Source: Cupriavidus pauculus (GTDB lineage Bacteria > Pseudomonadota > Gammaproteobacteria > Burkholderiales > Burkholderiaceae). Taken from it: a stretch of 64,000 nt of DNA. The stretch lies in assembly GCF_002858765.1 (NCBI RefSeq), contig NZ_PJRP01000010.1, forward strand, positions 124,001 through 188,000, in the 5' to 3' direction. This document shows positions 35,067 through 44,746 of this stretch, in pieces. The position numbers and the translations under genes are program-made. A model generated the notes under the pieces. That model saw only the letters and a program-made list of their open reading frames with translations. It was not told the origin of the DNA and did not search any database. Every line of letters begins with the position of its first letter. Within the stretch, counting starts at the first letter, position 1.

Positions 35067-37721
35067 TTAACCGTCGTTCCGGTCGCGGAAGATCCGGATC
35101 ACATCCGGATTCCGGCGCAGCGCGCGCATGACGTTGGCCAGGTGCAGACGGTTTTGCACCTGGAGCACGAACTGCATGTAGGTGGCTTCCTGATGCCCCG
35201 CCACCTGCTGCTGCTCCATCGCCACGTGCGCAACGTTGGCATCGGCGGCGGTCAGGTCGGCAGCCACGCGGGCGACAATGCCCTTTACGTTGCGCACCAT
35301 GACCTTGATCGACACATCGAACGCGCGCGTCGTCTTCTTGGCCCACATGACCTCGATCCAGTGCTCGGGGTCCTTGCTGTGCAGGCGCTTGGCCACCTTG
35401 CAGTCCTGCACGTGGATCTGCAAGCCTTCGCCCTTGCCCAGATAGCCGACGATCGAGTCGCCCGGGATCGGACGGCAGCACGCCGAGAAGATCATCGACA
35501 TGCCTTCGTCGCCGGTGATCGGCACGGCCGGGGCTTCCTCGCCGGCGAACGTCTGCACTGCTGCCAGCAGCGCGCTGTCCACATCGCCGGACAGCTCCTG
35601 CAGCAGGATCTCCATGCGGCGTGCCACCACGGCCGGCACGCGTCGGCCCAGCGCCAGGTCGGCGAAGATGTCTTCGCGCAGCTTGTTGCCGGTCCACTGG
35701 ATCATGCGCTCCCACACCGACTGCGGCACCGCCTTCAGATCGATGCCAAGCTGGCGCGCGGACTGGTCCAGCAGGCGTTCGCCCAGCTGGATGGCTTCGT
35801 CGAGCTTGGTGGTCTTCAGGTAGTGGCGGATCGCCGCACGCGCCTTGCCCGTGCGCACGAACGCCAGCCACGCCGGGTTCGGCTTCGAGTACGGCGCCGT
35901 CACCACCTCTACGATATCGCCGCTCTTGAGCTCCGTGCGCAAGGGCAGCAGCTCGTTGTTGATCTTGACCGCCACGCACTGGTTGCCCAGGTCGCTATGC
36001 ACCGCGTACGCGAAGTCCAGCGCCGTGGCGCCACGCGGCAGCGCGCGGATATGGCCCTTGGGCGTGAACACGTAGACGGCATCCGGGAACAGGTCGATCT
36101 TGACGTGCTCCAGGAACTCCTGCGAATCGCCAGTCTGGCTCTGGATATCGAGCAGCGACTGCAGCCACTGGTGGGCCTGTTGCTGGATATCGTTGGCATG
36201 GTCGGCCTGATGCTTGTACATCCAGTGCGCGGCCACGCCCGCTTCGGCAATCTGGTGCATGCCGCGCGTGCGGATCTGGAATTCCACCGGCGTGCCGAAC
36301 GGACCCACCAGCGTCGTGTGCAGCGACTGGTAGCCGTTGATCTTCGGAATCGCGATGTAGTCCTTGAACTTGCCCGGCATCGGCTTGTACAGGCCGTGCA
36401 GCGCGCCCATCGCCATGTAGCAGTGCATCTGCGTTTCCACGACCACGCGGAAGCCGTAGACATCGAGCACCTGCGAGAACGACAGCTGCTTGTCGTGCAT
36501 CTTGCGATAGATGCTGTACAGCGTCTTCTCGCGGCCCGACAGTTCGGCCACGATGCCAGCATCGCCCAGCGCGCCTTGCGCTGCCTCAAGAATGCGCCGG
36601 ACCACCTCGCGACGATTGCCGCGCGCGGCCTTGACGGCCTTCTCCAACGTGGCGTAGCGGAAGGGGGATCCAACCTTGAACGACAGCTCCTGCAGTTCGC
36701 GGTAAATCGTGTTGAGACCCAGCCGATGCGCGATCGGCGCGTAGATCTCCATCGTTTCCAGCGCGATCCGGCGCCGCTTTTCCGGCGGCACGAAATCGAG
36801 CGTACGCATGTTGTGCGTGCGATCGGCCAGTTTGACCAGGATCACCCGCACATCGCGCGCCATCGCCAGCAGCATCTTGCGGAAACTTTCCGCCTGCGCC
36901 TGCTCGCGGCTCTGGAATTCGAGCTTGTCCAGCTTGGTCAGGCCATCGACCAGTTCCGCGACCTTGGGCCCGAATTTCTCAGCCAGCTCGCTCTTGGTGA
37001 TGCCCTGGTCTTCCATCACGTCATGCAGCAACGCCGCCATGATGGACTGCACATCGAGCTTCCAGTCGGCGCACAGCTCGGCCACGGCCACCGGGTGCGT
37101 GATGTACGGCTCGCCGCTCTGGCGGTACTGCCCCAGGTGCGCCTCGTCCGAAAACTGGAAGGCCTCGCGCACCACCGCCTGGTCAGCCGGCTTCAGGTAA
37201 GCCAGCTTCTCCATCAGCCGCGCGATCGAGATGACCTGCTGCCGCGGCGGCACCGCCGGCTGCGACGTCGGGCCAAAGAAGTGACGGTATGACTGCGCCA
37301 GCACGGCGTCGATGAACAGATCGCCGCCCCGCGTGGCGGGCACGGTGCCAGCCACGGGTTCGGCTACCAGTTCATTGGCCAGCGCCGCACGCGCCTTGCC
37401 CTGCTGCATCGGGGGCACGACGGCACGCTCGCCGACGACGTTGTCGCCGAGCGGATCGGGCAGATTGGGAGCACCGGTACGGGCTGTCACGGGAGGAAGT
37501 CCGGGACGCTTACGGCCGGCAGGCGCGGAAGGCGCCGGAGGCAGGGATGTGGAAACCGGTACGACACCGGGCAGCGGTGCGCCGGGCGCCACAGGCGTGG
37601 CGACCGCACCGGCCGGTGCCGGCACGGCGCCAGGACGCTTCGTCGTCGGCAATGCACGCGAAAACCCAACCCCGGCGTTGGCCGGGGGAGCAATGGCGGG
37701 ATCGGTCGGCGACGAAGGCAT
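35067..37721 (-). CDS. spoT: Bifunctional (p)ppGpp synthetase/hydrolase SpoT
   Basis: An 884-residue Rel/Spo protein. About 160 residues of Pro/Ala-rich sequence precede the usual start of the fold (VISIARLMEKL). The HD hydrolase is intact (ITHPVAVAEL; LLHDVMEDQG; ADRTHNMRTL), then the synthetase domain (YGFRVVVE; KDYIAIPKINGYQSLHTTLVG), TGS (VFTPKGHIRALPRGATALDFAYAVHS) and a C-terminal ACT domain. It regulates the stringent response and follows rpoZ on the same strand, the conserved rpoZ-spoT arrangement. Confidence 0.96.
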   Translation of the reverse strand: MPSSPTDPAIAPPANAGVGFSRALPTTKRPGAVPAPAGAVATPVAPGAPLPGVVPVSTSLPPAPSAPAGRKRPGLPPVTARTGAPNLPDPLGDNVVGERAVVPPMQQGKARAALANELVAEPVAGTVPATRGGDLFIDAVLAQSYRHFFGPTSQPAVPPRQQVISIARLMEKLAYLKPADQAVVREAFQFSDEAHLGQYRQSGEPYITHPVAVAELCADWKLDVQSIMAALLHDVMEDQGITKSELAEKFGPKVAELVDGLTKLDKLEFQSREQAQAESFRKMLLAMARDVRVILVKLADRTHNMRTLDFVPPEKRRRIALETMEIYAPIAHRLGLNTIYRELQELSFKVGSPFRYATLEKAVKAARGNRREVVRRILEAAQGALGDAGIVAELSGREKTLYSIYRKMHDKQLSFSQVLDVYGFRVVVETQMHCYMAMGALHGLYKPMPGKFKDYIAIPKINGYQSLHTTLVGPFGTPVEFQIRTRGMHQIAEAGVAAHWMYKHQADHANDIQQQAHQWLQSLLDIQSQTGDSQEFLEHVKIDLFPDAVYVFTPKGHIRALPRGATALDFAYAVHSDLGNQCVAVKINNELLPLRTELKSGDIVEVVTAPYSKPNPAWLAFVRTGKARAAIRHYLKTTKLDEAIQLGERLLDQSARQLGIDLKAVPQSVWERMIQWTGNKLREDIFADLALGRRVPAVVARRMEILLQELSGDVDSALLAAVQTFAGEEAPAVPITGDEGMSMIFSACCRPIPGDSIVGYLGKGEGLQIHVQDCKVAKRLHSKDPEHWIEVMWAKKTTRAFDVSIKVMVRNVKGIVARVAADLTAADANVAHVAMEQQQVAGHQEATYMQFVLQVQNRLHLANVMRALRRNPDVIRIFRDRNDG

Positions 37722-37803
37722 GGCAGCCCCTGGAATTCAACCGGATGCGCGGCGGGATGCGTACGCACGCGAAGCATGAATGAACCACGGGCCGCCCTGG
37801 CAA

Positions 37804-38007
37804 TCAGGTCGGTACCTTCTTCAGCATCTCGATGCCCACCTGGCCGGACGCGATCTCGCGCAGCGCCACCACAGTGGGCTTGTCCTTGGCCTCGACCTTG
37901 GGGGTGTGGCCTTGCACGAGCTGACGTGCTCGGTAAGTCGCCGCGAGCGCCAGCTCGAAGCGATTCGGGATGTGTTTCAGACAATCTTCGACGGTAATAC
38001 GCGCCAT
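37804..38007 (-). CDS. rpoZ: RNA polymerase omega subunit
   Basis: A 67-residue protein starting [21 protein letters not shown], the standard omega N-terminus. It continues with [11 protein letters not shown] and VALREIASG. Omega binds the C-terminus of beta-prime and in many bacteria contributes to ppGpp binding, which fits the adjacent spoT. Confidence 0.97.
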
Positions 38008-38092
38008 ATCAAATCCACCTTGGGATAAAACCTGTTCGACAGGCCGGTATTTTACAGCACGCCGCCGGAACCTTCCGGCAACGTGCCTGTAA

Positions 38093-38743
38093 TCAATGAA
38101 TGCCGAGCTCGATAAACAGCTCGGCGTGACGGGCCTTCTGCGACGAAAACCGCAAACGGGTCGCGTGAACGACGTTCTGGAGCTGCTTCAGCGCGTCCTC
38201 GAACACCTCGTTGATGATCACGTAATCCGACTCCGAAGCATGGGCCATTTCGCTACCCGCTGCCAGCAGCCGGCGCACGATCACGTTCGGCTCGTCCTGG
38301 CCACGCTTTTTGAGGCGATCTTCCAGCGCGGTCAGCGACGGCGGCAGGATGAAAATCTCCATGGCGTTGGAAAAGCGCTTGTGAACCTGCTGCGCGCCCT
38401 GCCAGTCGATCTCCAGCAGCACGTCGTTGCCCTGGGCCATCTGCTGCTCGATCCAGACTTGCGAGGTGGCGTAGTAGTTGCCATGCACTTCGGCCCATTC
38501 CAGGAATTCGCCGCGATCGCGCGCGGCACGGAATTCCTCGACCGTGGTGAAGTGGTACTCGCGACCGCTCTGCTCGCCGGGGCGCGGCTTGCGGGTGGTG
38601 TGCGAGATCGACAGGCGGATGGACTTGTCCTGCGCCAGCAGCGCGTTGACCAGCGTGGATTTGCCGGCCCCGGACGGTGCCACCACCATGAACAGGTTGC
38701 CCGGATAGGCGGTATCGATGGCGGTGTGGGTGGTGTCGCTCAT
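38093..38743 (-). CDS. gmk: Guanylate kinase
   Basis: A 216-residue enzyme that converts GMP to GDP with ATP. The P-loop APSGAGKS is at residues 22-29, followed by the GMP-binding [18 protein letters not shown] and GNYYATS regions and DWQGAQQV. It lies between yicC and rpoZ, all on the minus strand, the usual order in this group. Confidence 0.97.
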
Positions 38744-38747
38744 GATC

Positions 38748-39683
38748 TTATTCGAGGTTTTGAATCTGTTCGCGCATCTGCTCGATCAGGAGCTTCAGCT
38801 CCATCGACGCATCGGCGAGTTCCTTGGCGGCGGCCTTCGAGCCCAGCGTGTTGGCCTCGCGGTTGAGCTCCTGCATCATGAAATCCAGGCGCTTGCCGAC
38901 CTGGCCGCCCTTCTTCAGGATATGCCGGGTTTCGTTGAGGTGGGCCTGCAGACGCGACAGCTCTTCGGCAATGTCGATGCGGATGCCGTACACCGTGGCT
39001 TCCTGGCGGATACGCTCGGCCACCTCTTCGCGGGTCATCGACGGCATGCCGTTCGGCGCGGCCAGGTTGAAGGCTTCCTGCAGGCGTTCGGTCAGCTTTT
39101 CCTGATGGTGGGCGATCAGCTGGGGGATCGTCGGCGTCAGGCGCTCGACGATGGCCAGCATGGCGTCGATACGCTCCTCCAGCGTGGCCTTGAGCGCGGC
39201 GCCCTCGCGGCTGCGGGCCTCCAGCAGTTGCTTCAGGGCCTCGCGTGCGGCGCCGGTCACGGCCTCCCGCAGGGATTCCTGCGACAGCTCAGGCTCCACG
39301 AGCACGCCCGGCCAGCGCAGGATCTCGCCCATGCGCATGGTGCCGGCGTTGGCAAACGTGGCCGTCACCGTCGATTCCAGGGCGCGGATCTGGTCCAGCA
39401 GCCCCTGGTTCAGCGCCAGCGTGGCGCCGCCGGTGTCGGTGCGCTGCAGGTTGATACGGCATTCGAGCTTGCCGCGCGACAGCTCGCCCATCAGCATTTC
39501 GCGCAGGGCCGGCTCGAAGGCGCGGCATTCTTCCGGCGCGCGGAACAACAGGTCGAGAAAACGCGAATTGACAGTGCGGAATTCCACGGAAACCGAAGCC
39601 GTGCGGCCGCTGGGTTCGCCCTGGGCGTTGGTCAGCGGTGCCTGGCGGGTAGCCAGGCCATAGCCTGTCATGCTGTGGATCAT
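38748..39683 (-). CDS. yicC: YicC/YloC family endoribonuclease
   Basis: A 311-residue protein beginning MIHSMTGYG, the invariant YicC start. It contains EFRTVNSRFLDL, the helical middle and the C-terminal EMQEL-type block (DFMMQELNREANTLGSKA) with the catalytic Glu region. YicC proteins cleave RNA and affect small-RNA turnover. It is five bases upstream of gmk. Confidence 0.95.
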   Translation of the reverse strand: MIHSMTGYGLATRQAPLTNAQGEPSGRTASVSVEFRTVNSRFLDLLFRAPEECRAFEPALREMLMGELSRGKLECRINLQRTDTGGATLALNQGLLDQIRALESTVTATFANAGTMRMGEILRWPGVLVEPELSQESLREAVTGAAREALKQLLEARSREGAALKATLEERIDAMLAIVERLTPTIPQLIAHHQEKLTERLQEAFNLAAPNGMPSMTREEVAERIRQEATVYGIRIDIAEELSRLQAHLNETRHILKKGGQVGKRLDFMMQELNREANTLGSKAAAKELADASMELKLLIEQMREQIQNLE

Positions 39684-39904
39684 CGTCGTTTATCTCGCGA
39701 AAGAGTCGAAAATTCAGGATTCGGTACGAAGCCGGGGCCGGCGGCCCGGCCAGCGCGGCCGTGCAGGCGGTAAATCGCCCGAAAAATCAATGGGAAAGCG
39801 GTGGTCGGAAAGCGCGGAGTTTTGGCAACAGTCCCCGCTAATGATTTCTTTACAAGTGACCGATTAGACCGGAGAATCCGGGAGCAAATGAGGTCCCGAA
39901 TCCT

Positions 39905-40996
39905 ATGACAGAGTCCAAGGGCGCCAACCAGACCAAGAGCGCGCCGCTCCCTATCGGCACGCTGCTTGCCAACTACCGTATTGTAAAGAAGTTGGCCAGC
40001 GGGGGGTTCAGTTTCGTCTACCTTGCCACCGACGAGACCGGCGCACCGGTTGCCATCAAGGAATACCTGCCGTCTTCGCTGGCCCGCCGCAGCCCCGGCG
40101 AGCTGATTCCGGTCGTCCCTGACGAGAACGCTGCCTCATTCCGCCTAGGCCTGAAGTATTTCTTCGAGGAAGGCCGTTCGCTGGCGCGTATCTCGCACCC
40201 GAGCGTGGTTCGCGTGGTGAATTTCTTCCGCGAGAATTCCACGGTCTACATGGTGATGAACTACGAGCTGGGCAAGACGCTGCAGGAGCATATCCTGCAG
40301 GCCCGGCAGCAAGGCAAGCCCAAGGTGCTGCGCGAGCGCTTCATCCGCAAGGTCTTCCACGACCTGATGAGCGGTCTGCGCGAAGTGCATATTCACAAAC
40401 TGCTGCACCTGGACATCAAGCCCGGCAACATCTACCTGCGCGAGGACGAATCGCCGATCCTGCTGGATTTCGGCGCCGCCCGGCAGATCCTGACCATGGA
40501 AAACGCGCGCTTCCAGCCGATGTACACCCCCGGCTTCGCGGCGCCCGAGCTCTATGGCAAGCATTCCGACCTGGGCCCGTGGACCGACATCTACAGCCTG
40601 GGCGCCACGCTGTACGCGTGCATGGCCGGCATGCCGCCGCAGGAGGCCAACCAGCGCGAGAAGGACGACCGCATGGCCGAATCCTTCACGCGGCTGCGCG
40701 CCACCTACACCAACGGCCTGGTCGATCTGGTCGAGTGGTGCCTGCGCCTGACGCCGTCCGAACGGCCGCAAAGCGTGTTCCGGCTCCAGAAAGAGCTGCG
40801 CGACCAGAGCAACGCGCTGGGCGAGCAATCGGCCGCCGCGGCGGCCAGCGCCCCGCCGGCGGGGCCGGCGAACGAACGCCTCAATGCCACCAGCCGCTTC
40901 ATGACGCTGCTGCGCCGCCGCGAAGACAAGAACATCGACAAGCCGACCGCCGCAAAGCCCGTTCACGCCGAAGAAACCGGCCGAAGCGGCGACTAA
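39905..40996 (+). CDS. Hanks-type serine/threonine protein kinase
   Basis: A 363-residue kinase. The Gly loop is KLASGGFSFVYLA, the ATP-binding Lys is Lys52 in VAIKEYLP, the catalytic loop is HLDIKPGNI (standard HxDxKxxN, with Leu for Arg so a non-RD kinase), and DFG is in LLDFGAARQ. The last about 80 residues are Ala/Pro-rich with no membrane helix, so it is cytosolic. It is followed 27 bases later by a PP2C phosphatase, its likely counterpart. Confidence 0.93.
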   Translation: MTESKGANQTKSAPLPIGTLLANYRIVKKLASGGFSFVYLATDETGAPVAIKEYLPSSLARRSPGELIPVVPDENAASFRLGLKYFFEEGRSLARISHPSVVRVVNFFRENSTVYMVMNYELGKTLQEHILQARQQGKPKVLRERFIRKVFHDLMSGLREVHIHKLLHLDIKPGNIYLREDESPILLDFGAARQILTMENARFQPMYTPGFAAPELYGKHSDLGPWTDIYSLGATLYACMAGMPPQEANQREKDDRMAESFTRLRATYTNGLVDLVEWCLRLTPSERPQSVFRLQKELRDQSNALGEQSAAAAASAPPAGPANERLNATSRFMTLLRRREDKNIDKPTAAKPVHAEETGRSGD

Positions 40997-41023
40997 CGCA
41001 CGAACCCGACACGAATTACCGCA

Positions 41024-41938
41024 ATGCGATTCTCCGTCTACCAGGAAAGCCGGAAAGGCGGCCGCCGGATCAACCAAGACCGCATGGGCTACTGCTTCAC
41101 ACGCGATGCCCTGCTCATGGTCCTGGCCGACGGCCTTGGCGGCCATGCCTTTGGCGAAGTCGCCGCACAGCAGGCGCTGCAGACGCTGGCCCGCCAGTTC
41201 CAGTCGCAGGCCCGCCCATCGATCCGCAACCCCGCAGACTTCCTGCAGGACACGATCATGCTGGCGCACCGCGAGATCCATCGCTACGCCGAAGCCAACA
41301 AGCTGGCCGATGTGCCCCGTACCACGGTGGTCTGCTGCCTGATCCAGAACGGCCAGATCCACTGGGCCCACGCCGGAGACTCCCGCTTCTACCTGATGCG
41401 TAAGGCGGCCCTGCTGACGCGCACGCGCGACCACTCCAAGATCGAGAATCTGCTTCAGCAGGAACGCGTGCTGCCCATGGAAGTGGCCAACCACCCGGAG
41501 CGCAACAAGCTCTACAACTGCCTGGGGTCGCCCAACCTGCCGCTGATCGATATCGGCGGCCCGGTGCGGCTGGAGCCGGGCGATGTGGCGCTGCTGTGCT
41601 CGGACGGTCTCTGGGGCGTGCTGGACGAAAAGGTCATTGTCGACAAGGTGACCCACCTGTCGGTGGTCCACGCCATCCCCGACCTGATCGAGCAGGCGCT
41701 GGCCAATGCCGGCGAAGGTGCCGACAACACCACAGCCATCGCCATGATGTGGGAAGCCGACGCCACCGTGCCCAACGAGGAGGCGGTGATGACGGACACG
41801 CTGCCGCTGAACGCCTTCACGACGTCGATCCTCGAACGCACCGGCACCGAGACCGACCTGCTGTCCGAGGAAGAAATCGAACGCTCGATCGCGGAAATCC
41901 GCGCAGCCATCGACAAGACGTCCAATTTGATGCGTTGA
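41024..41938 (+). CDS. PP2C-family serine/threonine phosphatase
   Basis: A 304-residue metal-dependent phosphatase. RRINQDRMGY and VLADGLGGHAFGE supply the metal-binding Asp residues, HAGDSRFYLMR is motif 6-like, and LLCSDGLWGVL and ADNTTAIAM the later ones. It is expected to reverse phosphorylation by the kinase next to it. The C-terminus carries about 70 extra helical residues. Confidence 0.94.
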   Translation: MRFSVYQESRKGGRRINQDRMGYCFTRDALLMVLADGLGGHAFGEVAAQQALQTLARQFQSQARPSIRNPADFLQDTIMLAHREIHRYAEANKLADVPRTTVVCCLIQNGQIHWAHAGDSRFYLMRKAALLTRTRDHSKIENLLQQERVLPMEVANHPERNKLYNCLGSPNLPLIDIGGPVRLEPGDVALLCSDGLWGVLDEKVIVDKVTHLSVVHAIPDLIEQALANAGEGADNTTAIAMMWEADATVPNEEAVMTDTLPLNAFTTSILERTGTETDLLSEEEIERSIAEIRAAIDKTSNLMR

Positions 41939-42022
41939 CGGCACCGGGGGACACCGGCAGGCGCACGATGCGCCCGCCGGCGTTAGAATCGCGGTCTTAC
42001 CGATTCCAACGAAAGATTCCCC

Positions 42023-42739
42023 ATGCGACCCAGCGGACGCGCGGCCGATGCGCTGCGACCTATCAGCCTGACCCGTCACTACACCCGCCACGCCGAAGGC
42101 TCGGTGCTGAGCGCCTTTGGCGATACCAAGGTGCTGTGCACGGCCAGCGTGCTGGCCAAGGTGCCGCCGCACAAGAAGGGCAGCGGCGAAGGCTGGGTCA
42201 CGGCCGAATACGGCATGCTGCCCCGTGCCACGCACACGCGCTCCGACCGCGAGGCCGCACGCGGCAAACAGACCGGCCGCACCCAGGAAATCCAGCGACT
42301 GATCGGCCGGGCCATGCGCTCGGTGTTCGATCTGGCCGCGCTTGGCGAATATACGATTCACCTCGATTGCGACGTGCTGCAGGCCGACGGCGGCACGCGC
42401 ACGGCCGCCATCACCGGCGCCTTTGTGGCCGCCCATGATGCCATCAGCACCATGCTGCGCGAAGGCGTGATCCAGACCAGCCCGATCCGCGACTTCGTGG
42501 CGGCGGTGTCGGTCGGCATGGTCGATGGCGTGCCGGTACTGGACCTCGACTACGCCGAGGACAGCACATGCGACACCGACATGAACGTGGTGATGACGGG
42601 CAGCGGTGGCTTCGTCGAAGTCCAGGGCACGGCCGAGGGTGCGCCCTTCAGCCGCGCCGACCTCGAAGCCATGACGCGCTTGGCCGAAGCTGGCATCGCC
42701 GACCTGGTGCGCCACCAGAAGCAGGCGCTTGGCCTCTGA
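42023..42739 (+). CDS. rph: Ribonuclease PH
   Basis: A 238-residue phosphorolytic 3'-exoribonuclease that trims tRNA 3' ends. MRPSGRAADALRPISLTRHYTRHAEGS is the usual N-terminus (starting MRPSGR), and GWVTAEYGMLPRATHTR, GRTQEIQRLIGRA and LDCDVLQADGGTRTA are conserved. It is full length and followed by rdgB, as in many proteobacteria. Confidence 0.97.
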   Translation: MRPSGRAADALRPISLTRHYTRHAEGSVLSAFGDTKVLCTASVLAKVPPHKKGSGEGWVTAEYGMLPRATHTRSDREAARGKQTGRTQEIQRLIGRAMRSVFDLAALGEYTIHLDCDVLQADGGTRTAAITGAFVAAHDAISTMLREGVIQTSPIRDFVAAVSVGMVDGVPVLDLDYAEDSTCDTDMNVVMTGSGGFVEVQGTAEGAPFSRADLEAMTRLAEAGIADLVRHQKQALGL

Positions 42740-42758
42740 AACGCGGGAGGGATTGACG

Positions 42759-43373
42759 ATGCAACGCCTGGTCCTGGCCTCCAACAACGCCGGCAAGGTG
42801 CGCGAATTCAGTGCGCTGCTGTCGCCGCTCGGGTTCAACGTCGTGCCGCAGGGCGACCTGGGCATTCCTGAAGCCGAAGAGCCGTTCGTCACGTTCGTGG
42901 AGAACGCGCTGGCCAAGGCACGCCACGCCAGCCGCCTGGCGGGCATGCCGGCGCTGGCCGATGATTCGGGCATCTGCGTCGACGCCCTCGATGGCGCGCC
43001 CGGTGTCTATTCGGCCCGCTACGCGCAAATGGTGGGCAAGCCGAAGTCCGATGCCGCCAACAACGCCCACCTGATCTCGCAGCTGGCCGGCAAGCTGAAC
43101 CGCCACGCCCACTACTACTGCGTGCTGGTGCTGGTGCGCCATGCCGACGATCCGCGCCCGATCATTGCCGAAGGCACCTGGGCGGGCGAAGTCGTGGACG
43201 CCCCGCGCGGCGCGGGCGGATTCGGCTACGACCCGCACTTCCTGCTGCCCCGGATCGGCAAGACCGCGGCCGAACTGAGCGCGGACGAGAAGAACAACAT
43301 CAGCCATCGCGCGCTGGCCCTGCAGGGGCTGGTGGCACGGCTGCAGGCAGCGAGTCTCAAGGTAGGCGCATGA
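42759..43373 (+). CDS. rdgB: dITP/XTP pyrophosphatase
   Basis: A 204-residue Ham1/RdgB protein that removes non-canonical purine triphosphates. LVLASNNAGKVREF, TFVENALAKARHAS, ADDSGICVDAL and GFGYDPHFLLP are the family motifs. GGGAGG precedes the ATG at 42759. It overlaps hemW by four bases. Confidence 0.97.
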   Translation: MQRLVLASNNAGKVREFSALLSPLGFNVVPQGDLGIPEAEEPFVTFVENALAKARHASRLAGMPALADDSGICVDALDGAPGVYSARYAQMVGKPKSDAANNAHLISQLAGKLNRHAHYYCVLVLVRHADDPRPIIAEGTWAGEVVDAPRGAGGFGYDPHFLLPRIGKTAAELSADEKNNISHRALALQGLVARLQAASLKVGA

Positions 43374-44620
43374 TCCCGATCATTCCCGCCGGCAGCAGCA
43401 AGCCGGCTGACGTGTCGCCGGCCGGCAACCAGCAACTCTGGCTCAAGCCGGGCCAGATCGCCCTGCCCGGTTCGCCGCCACTGTCGCTGTACGTCCATAT
43501 CCCCTGGTGCGTGCGCAAGTGCCCGTATTGCGATTTCAACTCGCATGCGGCACCGGGCAAGAACGACAGCCACGACATCCCCGAAGACATCTATCTCGAT
43601 GCGCTGCGCGCCGACCTGGAGCAGTCGCTGCCGCTGGTGTGGGGCCGACCCGTGCATACGGTGTTCATTGGCGGCGGCACGCCCAGCCTGCTGTCGGCAG
43701 CGGGCATGGACCGCCTGCTGTCCGACATCCGCGCGCTGCTGCCGCTGGACGCCGATGCCGAGATCACGATGGAAGCCAACCCAGGCACGTTCGAGGCCGA
43801 ACGCTTCGCGAGCTACCGGGCCAGCGGCATCAACCGGCTGTCGATCGGCATCCAGAGCTTTGACGACCGGCACCTGCAGGCGCTGGGACGCATCCATGGC
43901 GAGCGCGAGGCGCGGGCGGCGATCGACATCGCGCTGAAGCACTTCGACAACGTCAATCTGGACCTGATGTACGCCCTGCCCGGCCAGACCATCGACGAAT
44001 GCGTGCGCGATCTGGAAGCGGCGCTGTCCTATGGCACCACGCACCTGTCGCTCTACCACCTGACGCTGGAGCCGAACACGCTGTTCGCGAAGTATCCGCC
44101 GGCCCTGCCCGACGAGGACATCGCCTACGAGATGCAGGACATCATCGAGGCCCGTACGATGCAGGCAGGCTTTCGTCACTACGAAACGTCGGCCTATGCC
44201 CAGCCGCACCGCGAAGCCAAGCACAACCTCAACTACTGGCGTTTCGGCGATTACCTGGGTATCGGTGCCGGCGCGCACGGCAAGCTGTCGTTCCCGAACC
44301 GTATCCTGCGCCAGATGCGCCACAAGCATCCGGCCACCTATATGGAACAGGCCATGGCCGGCAATGCCGTGCAGGAAGTCCGCGAAGTGGGTGCCGACGA
44401 GCTGCCGTTCGAGTTCATGCTCAACGCGCTGCGGCTGACCGATGGCGTGCCCGCGTCGAGCTTCCATGACTACACCGGTCTGCCCTTGCACACGATCAGC
44501 AAACAGCTGGCCGCGGCGGAAAAGAAGGGCTTGCTCGAAGCGGACCCCACCACGATCAAGCCGACTGAACTGGGGCGCCGATTCCTCAATGACCTGCAGG
44601 AGATGTTCCTGAAGGATTAG
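43370..44620 (+). CDS. hemW: Radical SAM heme chaperone HemW
   Basis: A 416-residue radical-SAM protein. The [4Fe-4S] motif CVRKCPYC has Cys47, Cys51 and Cys54 and is followed by Asp-Phe as in HemW. The fourth Cys found in true HemN is replaced, so this is HemW, which delivers heme to respiratory enzymes, rather than coproporphyrinogen dehydrogenase. FIGGGTPSLL and SIGIQSFDD are conserved. It overlaps rdgB by ATGA. Confidence 0.94.
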   Translation: MIPIIPAGSSKPADVSPAGNQQLWLKPGQIALPGSPPLSLYVHIPWCVRKCPYCDFNSHAAPGKNDSHDIPEDIYLDALRADLEQSLPLVWGRPVHTVFIGGGTPSLLSAAGMDRLLSDIRALLPLDADAEITMEANPGTFEAERFASYRASGINRLSIGIQSFDDRHLQALGRIHGEREARAAIDIALKHFDNVNLDLMYALPGQTIDECVRDLEAALSYGTTHLSLYHLTLEPNTLFAKYPPALPDEDIAYEMQDIIEARTMQAGFRHYETSAYAQPHREAKHNLNYWRFGDYLGIGAGAHGKLSFPNRILRQMRHKHPATYMEQAMAGNAVQEVREVGADELPFEFMLNALRLTDGVPASSFHDYTGLPLHTISKQLAAAEKKGLLEADPTTIKPTELGRRFLNDLQEMFLKD

Positions 44621-44648
44621 GCTCGACGTAGTATTTCGACGATACCAA

Positions 44649-44689
44649 AGCAAAAGCGCCACACCCTCGACAGGTGTGGCGCTTTTGCT
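44649..44689. terminator. Bidirectional terminator after hemW
   Basis: A 17-bp stem (AGCAAAAGCGCCACACC and its complement) with a 7-base loop between the convergent hemW and glycine-zipper genes. Confidence 0.92.
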
Positions 44690-44699
44690 ATGTGACCGC

Positions 44700-44745
44700 G
44701 ATTGCGGCGGCGACTGGGATTGCGGCGGCGACTGGGATTGCGGCG
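44700..44745. repeat. 18-bp tandem repeat
   Basis: The unit GATTGCGGCGGCGACTGG occurs twice in full and once in part (10 bases), immediately downstream of the glycine-zipper gene stop. It may vary between strains. Confidence 0.8.
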
Positions 44746-44746
44746 A

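Noticed and set aside
34644..37292. 882-codon plus-strand frame opposite spoT
   Set aside because: Starts inside greB out of frame, low-complexity product, fully antisense to spoT.
40145..42973. 942-codon minus-strand frame opposite kinase, phosphatase and rph
   Set aside because: Spans three convincing plus-strand genes and their gaps; no domain is visible.
44700..44745. 18-bp tandem repeat as the start of a CRISPR array
   Set aside because: Units are contiguous with no spacers and only 2.5 copies. No CRISPR array or cas gene was found anywhere in the window.
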